From Metridium senile (lineage: Eukaryota > Cnidaria > Anthozoa > Actiniaria > Metridiidae), in the NCBI GenBank assembly GCA_949775045.1, contig OX459109.1, positions 1,970,608 through 2,034,607 of the forward strand: a stretch of 64,000 nucleotides of DNA, written 5' to 3'. A model generated the notes under the pieces. The model saw only the letters and a list, made by a program, of their open reading frames with translations. It searched no databases and had not been told where the DNA came from. This document shows, one piece after another, positions 55,779 through 64,000 of the stretch (position 1 is the stretch's first letter; each line of letters begins with the position of its first letter). The translations under genes were made by a program, and so were the position numbers.

Positions 55779-56661
55779 TTATCTTATAGAAATGCTGTTT
55801 AAAAAAAACAATAGTTTGCTTTTAACACCTTTTCGGATGTATGATAAGCGAAGAGACATAAAGACAGGATTGAACATGGACTGGAGATGTAGAAATGTAA
55901 AGCTTACTGGCTGGGCGATGAATTGGAAGTCACTGGTGATGTTGTTTCCTTTGGTGTTCACGATAGCAGACATTATTATAACTGGGCAGTAGAATAAGAA
56001 TGTAGCGACTACCAACATCACCATTGTGAAGGTTCTCTTGAATTCGCGACTGGCGATTTTTTTATGTTCTTGTTTTTGTTGGTCTTGTTGTTGTTGTTGC
56101 TGTTGTGGTTGCTGTTGTTGCTGCTGCTGTTGGTCTTGTTGTTGTTGTTGCTGTTGTGGTTGCTGCTGTTGTTGTTGATCTTGTTGCTGATGTTGTTGGT
56201 CTTGCTGTGGTTGCTGTTGTTGGTGTTGCTGCTGTTGGTCTGGTAGTTGTTTTTGTTGCTGCTGTTTTGATAGTTGTTGTTGTTGTTGCTGCTGCGGTGA
56301 TAAATGTTCTTGTTGTTGCTGCTGTTGTTGTTGTTGTTGTTGATCTTGTTGCTGACGTTGTTGTTCTTGCTGTTGTTGCTGCTGTTGTTGTGGTTGCTGT
56401 TGTTGTTGCTGCTGCTGTTGGTCTTGTTGTTGTTGTTGCTGTTGTGGTTTCTGCTGTTGTTGTTGATCTTGTTGCTGACGTTGTTGATCTTGTTGTTGTT
56501 GTTGCTGTTGTGGTTGCTGTTTTTGTTGCTGCTGCTGTTGGTCTTGTTGTTGTTGTTGATCTTGTTGCTGATGTTGTTGGTCTTGCTGTGGTTGCTGTTG
56601 TTGGTGTTGCTGCTGTTGGTCTTGTTGTTGTTGCTGCTGCTGTTGGTCTTGTTGTTCTTGT

Positions 56662-56703
<42 letters not shown>

Positions 56704-57662
56704 GGTTGCTGCTGCTGTTGTTGCTGCTGCTGTTGTTGTTGTTGTCGCTGCGGTGATAAATGTTCTTCTTGTTGCTGTTGTTGTTGTTGTTGTTGATCTT
56801 GTTGCTGATGCTGTTGGTCTTGCTGTTGGTCTTGCTGTTGTTGCTGTTGTTGTGGTTGTTGTTGTTGTTGTTGCTGCTGCTGTTGGTCTTGTTGTTGTTG
56901 TTGCTGCCCTGATGAATGTTGTTGTGGTTGCTGCTGTTCCTCTCTGGTGTCTTGTTGTTCCTGTTCTATTGGTTGCGTTGATTGCAAATGCGCAATGATG
57001 TTTCTACGATGACGGCGTGCAGTAACCTGCACTTTAGCAGTACAAATAAACGTTACCAATAAAACCAGTCCCTTGATAAGTAAAGCCGGCATTTTTTGCT
57101 TGCCCTTATTATCATTTACTTGTCTAACATATACCATCGCCAAAACCATCGCCATTGGCACGGTTAGCCCCACTATAGCTGTCACAATCATTATCATCTT
57201 AGTAGTAACATTCTTGACGTAATAATAAGGATAGTCCACCGCGATATAACGTTCTATACTCAACACCATTAACGCTGAAGCTGTAAGTGACACACATAGC
57301 CACGAAGATAGAATATAGACGGTAAACAAACAAGGAGTGTTTGAGCAACCATGAAGGAGGCAAAACATCCATAAAACAAACACTGGCTGGACAATTAATC
57401 CAACCAAAAGATCCGTGACAGCCAGGATGGCAAGAAGGAGATTATAGGTTGATCTTCTTAGCCGTTTATCCTCCATAATAGTCCAAATAATCAGTGTGTT
57501 GATAGCGACAATCGGTAGAGCAGCGAGTCCATTAATGAACGCTAGGATAGTCCATGTTGGGCGAACGGAGCTTGGTAAGCTTGTGGCGTTATTAAAATCG
57601 AACTCAAAGTCCGGTGAAAGAAAACAGTCTCCAGAAACGTATTCAGCAGAGCGGTTATCCAT
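55779..57662 (-). CDS. Class A (rhodopsin-like) GPCR with a polyglutamine-rich third cytoplasmic loop
   Basis: Single-exon, 627-residue receptor. The N-terminus carries sequons (NRS, NAT). Approximate spans: TM1 36-62 (AINTLIIWTIMED end), TM2 72-98 with AVTDLLVG, TM3 110-137 ending in SIERYIAVDYP (ERY in place of DRY), TM4 155-178, a very short second extracellular loop, TM5 190-212, TM6 about 555-580 (FKRTFTMVMLVVATFLFYCP), TM7 ending NPVFMSLRL (NPxxY changed to NPVFM). The third cytoplasmic loop runs from about residue 220 to 545 and is mostly Gln with Asp, Pro, His and Lys spacers and repeated EHLSPQ. Codons mix CAA and CAG, and the frame stays open throughout, which argues for a maintained gene. 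The ligand is unknown; the short second loop recalls amine/adenosine-like or orphan cnidarian receptors. Confidence 0.9.
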
Positions 57663-58034
57663 AGTATACTAATGCTTATATCTGACTGAGAAAATTATAA
57701 ATGAACCTACCGCACTGTTGATTTTGGATGCACCGAATGAGTTGTTCAGATCAAATTACCTTCTTAACTGTTTTTCAAAATCTTAATTACCATCTGCTCC
57801 TTCTAATTTACATTCTGCTCAGTTGTGTTATTTCCTCTTTGTGGATTTAATCAGCTTATTTGCCTTTTAAAAGCTCTTCATGATCAATTAAAATTCAATT
57901 CGATTTAACAGCTCTTCATGATCAATTCAACATCAGACGTCATCCATATAATTATTTTATTTCTATGACAAATCTGTTTTTTTGGTAATTAACGCCCTTA
58001 ACAATGCACATAATACGTGCATGGTCGTTAGAAT

Positions 58035-58205
58035 TTCTGCTTCCATTCTATTCTATACCATTCTATTCCATTCCATTCCATTCTATTCCATTCTATACCA
58101 TTCTATTCCATTCCATTCCATTCTATACCATTCTATTCTATTCCATTCTATTAAATTCCATTCCATTCTATTAACTTCTGTTTTATCCCATTAGTTCCCT
58201 TCCAT
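58035..58205. repeat. (CCATT/CTATT)n pentanucleotide tract
   Basis: ATTCC/ATTCT units over about 170 bases. The region between the GPCR start (57662) and here has no recognisable gene. Confidence 0.93.
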
Positions 58206-58534
58206 TTTCGCAACTTTACTTTACTTTACTTCTGTTTTTTCATATTTTTATTTCATTCAGTATTTTCAGTGACAATGGGTTTAACCGAGGGTATATAAAG
58301 AAGCATATAGATCGCGTAGGAAGACTGCATGTCACAGATCTCATTGCATTTTGAAGCCTCTTGAATAATGATTACTACATTACAGACAATGAATTTTTCT
58401 AATAAAATAGTTGAATGAAAGATCAAATGGATAAAATAATTTATAGTGCCGATCAGTATCATTTTAAAAAAATAAGTAGATTGAGTTTAAGAGAAGTCTA
58501 AAGAAAGCAAAAGATAATATCTTGGGGCTCAAAA

Positions 58535-58650
58535 ATAATAAAATCACTTTTTTAACGTCTCAAACTTCTAGCTGGACACCTGTGCCATTGGGGAGACTCA
58601 GACACACTCACTACCTCTACGTTAAATATTTTGCACACAACTCGGGTCAT
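58535..58650. repeat. Dispersed repeat shared with 42565-42690
   Basis: See the copy at 42565-42690; the order of blocks is the same. Element type not recognised. Confidence 0.75.
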
Positions 58651-59639
58651 TTTTTTAAAGTTTACAATGATACTCTAGTGAGTGATCATGTGACACTTCT
58701 GGTGAAAAGCCCCATCCCAATAACTCGAAGTTTTTCAATCCACGAGTTAAAAAAAACAAAACCGAATAAAACCATCCACACACACACACACACAAAAAAA
58801 ACAAGCAAACAGACAAACAAATACACAGACAAAGAAACAAACAAGAACATACAAACAAACAAACAAACAGGAAAACAAAGATTGAAGTCTGCATTTTTCG
58901 AATTTAAATTCAAAGAAATAAATCGGGTCTTCTAACACTGACAGGAACGCATCAGATGGTTTGACTGTAACAGATTCACATATTCCATGCTAGCATGAAA
59001 AACTGCTACACATTTGAATTTGCTATTAATATTTGAATTTGCTATTAATTGAGGCTAACCAGGCACCTTTTGTCAAAGACTCCACAGGGAGCCCGGCTTT
59101 TTGTCGTTTCTTTTCTTTTTTCTCTCTCTCTCTCTCTCTCTCTCTTTATTTACCCTAATAATACGCTATATTATGTTTGCATCGGGATTCCTGTGATATG
59201 AGACAGTTCCGACGTATTGATGCAATTAACAGTAACTCGATAGGAGGATTATACTCTTATCTGTAACGCACTCGCTAGTAACCGTTAATGTATTCTCTGT
59301 TTTCATCTTACGTCATAGCGTATCGTATTACCATGGCGGCCATGTTGGTGTACAGCTTGCTCATTTGCATATGCCAAAATACAAAGCAATGTATGGGTTT
59401 TCATCTATGTGTCAAACTAAAATCTGCGAATTTCATGGATCTGTTAAGTGAAACTTTGTGAAACTAGCGGAGACGATTGCTACATTATTCTTCTATGATT
59501 AGTGTACTCGAAACATCCAGAAAGATGTAAAGATCTTCGTTAAATTGAGAAAATAACAGTGTTTTTGAGCCGGCGCATTCCGAGACCGGATGTATCGCGT
59601 GATGTTGTTTTACAACGACGACTGATGATAGTGTCCACG

Positions 59640-60735
59640 ATTCTGATACAAAAAAACTAGAAAACACAGACGAAGAAGATTACACACTTGTTCCTCTGTT
59701 ATCGGAGTACTCGAAGAAGTTAGAAAGCCATGTTAGACGTCGCTACACTAAGAACATAGTCTCCCCCGCAGCCTTGTTTAGTTTCGGTCACGCAACGCAA
59801 CGCTAAACACGGCTTGGGGGAGACTACGGCTACGTTGTGTTCGTAACTCGGCAATAAACTCGGCGAAAAATTACATTTGTCAAACTTATTATAACACGAA
59901 TACATTGGTTAATGGTTTATTATCATTATTGGAGTGTGTATGATTTAAGTAAACACCAAATTACGGTAATAAATCAGTTTATTTCGTATATTTGTGTGTG
60001 TATAACTGTCCTTAGTGACACTCGTTGACTGCGTTACATTTAGACGATTTTTTTAAAGAAAATTATAATTCTTTTTCTGAGATATCAATAATTTACAACA
60101 TCTTCACGTGTTTATATATGTATTATATTATATCCTTATATTTATAAAGCTCGAACTGACTGTACGCTAGCTCGAAACGCGTCGACTTATCAAGAGAAGT
60201 TAGATCCAGAATGTTTACCTCCAATCGAAGCTAAAGATCTACCGGATTGTATTTGGTTTTAGATACGAGCTATTATACCACACAACAGTTCAAGGCCTTC
60301 AAAAGCTTAGAGGCGTACAACCAGATGGTTTCTGGCTTTATTACCAGTGTACAAGGGAAAGTCATCGCTGGAAAGTATGTTGTCAGTAGCTAAAGTACGA
60401 CATCCGCAACGTATGAATGATCTGCTGATTCCCAAAGAAGGAACAATTATTTTTGCGCATTGCATGGGTTGTAAGGCTGGTTTAGCAGAAACGTGTTCAC
60501 ATGTTGCAGTGTGCTTTAGCATGGACACGTATCAACGGGAAACTGGCATGTACGCAAGTCAAAGTACATGCGGCTTTTGCCCACTTTCGTGAATGAAGTT
60601 CCCTATATGCCAGAGTTCGTGATATCAATTTATCAGCTCTTCGGCTTCCTCTCCATGGTTTGTGTCAATTCTTGAAGTCTGAAGATGAAAATACCAGTAT
60701 CTCGCCCGCTTCTTGCGTGGCAATCGACGAATAGA
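59640..60735 (+). pseudogene. Broken SWIM-type zinc-finger protein gene of a transposable element
   Basis: Pieces in three frames follow one another as in mobile-element SWIM proteins of cnidarians that I recall: KLESHVRRRYTKNI (about 59700-59755), then LPPIEAKDLPDCIWF (60180-60258), then TTQQFKAFKSLEAYNQMVSG (about 60275-60345), then RHPQRMNDLLIPKEG and the finger AHCMGCKAGLAETCSHVAV (60380-60530, Cys and His ligands present), then ARVRDINLSALRLPLHG (about 60615-60660). Frame changes near 60259, between about 60375 and 60395, and near 60610 mean no intact protein can be made without unrecognised introns. The usual partner of such genes, a nuclease or transposase domain, is not visible here. 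Confidence 0.65.
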
Positions 60736-61240
60736 CACAAAATCATCACATGCCCTTTGCTCTAAGAGCGTTTGTTTGTACACCAACATGGCAGTTAGCA
60801 ACGGTTGTCAGGGCTTTAGTCACGTGAGTGAAAACAGAGAATAGAAGGGCTGAAACAACTGCTAGATGCCTCAATTAAAACTCATATATAAAATGTTTTA
60901 AGCATTCTTTCATTATTATAAAGCCTCCAAACGTTTGTGTAATAAACATACTTTATGTTAGGATGTTCAAATTTGGGGAAATCTGAAATGATACGATGCT
61001 ATGCAGCAATATTTAAAAGTCGAGTTTTAGTTACATGTTCACCGCTAGTTGCCCTGACCGAGGAGTTACGAAACTTAACTAAGCCGTTAAATTATTTTTA
61101 TTCTTAGACGAGTAAGAACTCCTGATTTATGATCGTGGACTTTGTTATTCAAGTTTTTACTTTTACGGTTTACTTTGCGTTGTTAGATGGATTGTGTCAC
61201 GAATAGAGAGTCGCTAAAAATAGCTGGTCAGGGCAAGTAG

Positions 61241-62285
61241 TAGCCTGCGTGCAGCCGGTTTAATTACCCGTAATAACCGTCTGCGAAAGTTCGCCAGATA
61301 TCGTGTTCTCTGTGACCCGATATAAGAAGCGATTTCTGATTGGCTCTTGCTAGGAACAATTCTTACGCGAACTCTGATTGGTCAACGGCACGGCATAATC
61401 TTTTCCGGTTGAGATGTTTTCGTTGCTACATGCACGTGAGTTTGACCATGTTGACAGCGAGAGTAAAGACATGATCTAAATATATTACAATCAGCACTTT
61501 CACAATGTTCTTCAAAGGACGCTGTGATGTTAAAAGCACTCTCGGTGGAGGTTATATCTTGAAGCGAACGCCTTCGTCTCGTCTTCTTTTCTAAACGTTT
61601 TTTCTCTCTTTGTTAAATTGTTTATAATCTTACCGCTCTTTATACCTGAATATTATGTATTAAACAAAAACCTAAATGGAGGCTAACTCGATAACTTCCC
61701 AGTTTACTTAGCCTCCATGCTCAATTTCTATATTCTATAAAACATACATAATAGAAACACTCATACAAACATACAAACGAATATAGAAAGAAAAATGTAA
61801 AATGTATAATATAATGTATAATATATTGTAATTAGTATATAAGAGCAAATAAAGATTCTATTCTATATTCTATTCAAAAGTACGAAACATCGACGGCAAA
61901 TATAGTCATTATTCGGCGTTCGAGAAAGAATTTGGAGCTTTGAAAGAATCTTAATTTCATACTTTCCTTCAATGAGGAACCTCTCTTCTGGTTTAAGTTG
62001 TGTGCTGCGGCACAAATCGCAGGTAAATACACTTATAGTAATATATTTAGATCATGTCTTTACTCTAGCTGTCAACATGGTCAAACTCACGTGTCTGTAG
62101 CAACGAAAACATCGCAACCGGAAAAGATTATGCCGTGCCGTTGACCAATCAGAGTTCGCGTAAGAATTGATCCGAGCGAGAGCCAATCAGAAATCGCTTC
62201 TTATATCGGGTCACAGAGAACACGATATCTGGCGAACTTTCGCAGACGGTTATTACGGGTAATTAAACCGGCTGCACGCAGGCTA
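61241..62285. mobile_element. 1.05-kb inverted-repeat element nested in the 3.46-kb element
   Basis: Terminal inverted repeats of about 240 bases (61241-61485 against 62035-62285) start TAGCCTGCGTGCAGCC. The exact 9-bp target duplication GGCAAGTAG flanks both sides (61232-61240 and 62286-62294). No coding sequence is evident between the arms. A 9-bp duplication fits Mutator-like elements, but the superfamily is an inference. Confidence 0.85.
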
Positions 62286-62674
62286 GGCAAGTAGCGGTGG
62301 TGCTGTTAAGATAATCTAGCAGTTGTTTCGGCCCTTCTCAATTATTGACTGTTACTAGAGAGTGCGTTACAGATAAGAGTTTATCTTCCTATCGAGTTAC
62401 TGTTAATTACATCATCATGTTGTCGGAACTGTTTCATACCACAGGAATCCTGATGCAAACATAATATAGCGTAGTTAGCGTAAATAAAGAGAGAGAAAAA
62501 AAAAAAAGAAAAGAAACGACAAAAAGCCGGGCTCCCTGTGAAGACTCCAGCAGTAATAATATTAATAAACTCTTTATTTAAAGAGGGTGACACGGAATAG
62601 TTAAAAAAACTAATAAACAGATGACCGTGAACCAGGTCCTAAAAGCCAAGAGCGTTCTTGAGAACCTTTTCTAT

Positions 62675-63340
62675 TTAATAATAATAATAATAATAATAAA
62701 AGCATTTATTTATACACGATGATTTACATACGCAGCTTAGCTGATGTGGTCGTGTGATTTAAATTACAATATGATAATTTTATCTAGCTTATAATTTCAA
62801 TTTCAATTTTTTGCGATGTCTGTTTTTTCTCTATCATCGTTGTGTAAGGCATTCCAACTTTTTCCTCCTTCGTATTCTATAGATTTCAGCATGAAGTTGG
62901 ACTTTGGAAGAGGTAGATTTAGACATTGTTTACTCCTGAAATTGTATTTCTCATCACGTTTTGTATAAAGTTGAGTAAGGGAAGGTGGAACAAGCCCATT
63001 ATAGCACTTGACGTAGACAAAGATTAGTAGATTACGTTCGTCAATTGACTTGATTGGCTTCCATTTGACTAATTTTTAGACATCTTCAGATGGAGTATTC
63101 CAATCAAGTTTGTAGATAATCTTAGCCGCTCTTACATGGAATGTAAGCTGTCGAAAAGGGTCTTTCCACACGATCTCCAAATGAGCATGCCATACAAGAC
63201 AGACGGGAGAATGATTTTGAAGTAAAAATCAGCTTTAACTGCTTCAGGTAGAAAGTATAAGGACTTAAAATTTCGCAAATTTGGGTGTGAACGACTTGAC
63301 AATGACAACAAATGATAATCATATAATAATAAAAACACGA
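62675..63340 (-). pseudogene. LINE retrotransposon, 3' end of reverse-transcriptase ORF (dead)
   Basis: Minus strand encodes KIILPSVLYGMLIWRSCGK, then, past a frameshift, HVRAAKIIYKLDWNTPSEDV, a stop, and KLVKWKPIKSIDERNLLIF to WNALHNDD and the ORF end. The pattern (ILPSV.YG...W.SC, then RAAKIIY) is the C-terminal part of CR1/L2/Rex-like reverse transcriptase ORFs. The element finishes with an (ATT)n tail at 62677-62700, as in such LINEs. 5' truncated. Confidence 0.78.
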
Positions 63341-63393
63341 TTTTTCATTAAAATTGCATTTACTTTTTGTTGGTTTTTCTACTGATTAAAATA

Positions 63394-63676
63394 CAGGGTT
63401 CGTGCAGGATTTCCATGAAAAAATTCAAGGAGTTTTTAAGGACGAAAATTACATTTTTCAAAGAGTAGAGTACTGATAAATCTTTGTAAAAAAAAAAAAA
63501 AATCTATACAAATAATGAAAGCTGACAGCTTAAACATTTTAAAAGTTTTATTGAGTTTATTACCGATAACTTTATCAAGGACTTTTTTCCGTTTTTCAAG
63601 GAGTTTCAAGTGCCCTTGAAAATGCATTTTAAATTTAAGCACTTTTCAAGGAGTTTAAGGACCTGCACGAACCCTG
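63394..63676. mobile_element. 283-bp MITE with CAGGGTTCGTGC ends (second copy)
   Basis: Same ends as 31633-31955, with flanking AAAATA at 63388-63393 and 63677-63682. The interior repeats TTCAAGGAGTTT words. Confidence 0.82.
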
Positions 63677-63682
63677 AAAATA

Positions 63683-64000
63683 TAACAAAGCGACGGCACA
63701 TGCAGCAGTGTTTACATTAAGTTAAAAAAAGCAGAATAATTTTGCTTGCCATGCATAAAGAAATCATTATCAAAACGCTGATTTTTGACAGATAGGCTAA
63801 AGTTAAAGTGTTTACTAGAAAGCTAGTGATTTTCCTTCGTCTGTGAAAGAATAGTCAACATAATACACACTAATCCCATTGTATAATTTTGTTTTATTTC
63901 GACTATTACTCACTGACTAGTCTACTTCGTTGCACGGACGAATTGACATTAGAGAATTATTTAGTTAGGCTAAAATTAAAGTGTTTACTAAAGTGATTTT
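63683..64000. other. Window end; no gene seen
   Basis: TAGGCTAAAGTTAAAGTGTTTAC at about 63793 recurs at about 63967 (AATTAAAG variant), a short direct repeat. No coding signal. Confidence 0.5.

Larger units (their letters stand above)
59083..62540. mobile_element. 3.46-kb inverted-repeat DNA transposon, dead, with nested insertion
   Basis: The ends are CACAGGGAGCCCGGC and its reverse complement, flanked by the direct repeat AAGACTC (59076-59082 and 62541-62547; one further C also matches). The terminal inverted repeats extend, with gaps, for roughly 200 bases (59083-59285 against 62340-62540), including a CT/GA tract. Inside are the frameshifted SWIM-type gene, a small palindrome at 59757-59829, further inverted segments (59296-59370 against 60775-60845; 60842-60866 against 62317-62339) and the separate element 61241-62285. 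The end CAGGG recalls hAT, but the 7-8 bp duplication is not positioned for CAGGG, so the superfamily is left open. Confidence 0.8.

Noticed and set aside
56064..56998. Leu- or Val/Ala-rich plus-strand frames
   Set aside because: Antisense shadows of the polyglutamine loop of the GPCR.

Overview
This is eukaryotic, AT-rich DNA with short exons, GT-AG introns and extreme loads of microsatellites and foldback (MITE-like) elements. Gene content points to an early-branching animal, most likely an anthozoan cnidarian (sea anemone or coral): a laminin alpha chain, a DEG/ENaC channel, a secreted fibrinogen-like protein of a type I associate with corals and anemones, and an intronless class A GPCR. 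No species can be named from the sequence alone.

Layout. 116-32251 (+): the 3' part of a laminin alpha gene. I trace 40 exons whose phases all agree (6,899 coding nt; 2,298 residues plus stop). Order: LE modules, an L4b/LF globule, more LE modules, coiled coil, an unexpected calcium-type C2 domain in the middle of the coil, second half of the coil, LG1 to LG5. The 5' part (LN domain and first LE modules) lies upstream of the window. 33984-41702 (-): a DEG/ENaC channel of about 12 exons, tail to tail with laminin. 43044-45705 (-): a four-exon secreted fibrinogen-like protein. 45706-55440: no convincing host gene; four minisatellite/satellite arrays (57, 66, about 61 and about 75 bp units), foldback elements, a tRNA-derived SINE head and a LINE fragment. 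55779-57662 (-): a single-exon GPCR with a third cytoplasmic loop swollen by polyglutamine. 59083-62540: a 3.46-kb inverted-repeat element with a target duplication, carrying a frameshifted SWIM-type gene and a second inverted-repeat element nested in it. 62675-63340: the 3' end of a dead LINE (minus strand), then a small MITE.

The host genes are unrelated in pathway but all act at the cell surface or in the extracellular matrix. Most of the non-coding sequence is repeat. The two strongest curiosities are the C2 domain encoded by a phase 0-0 exon pair at the laminin coil domain II/I position, and a recurring design among at least a dozen foldback elements: short terminal inverted repeats around an interior built from degenerate copies of one short word that differs from element to element. 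Several of these have TTA/TAA target duplications and two are caught inserted inside other repeats.
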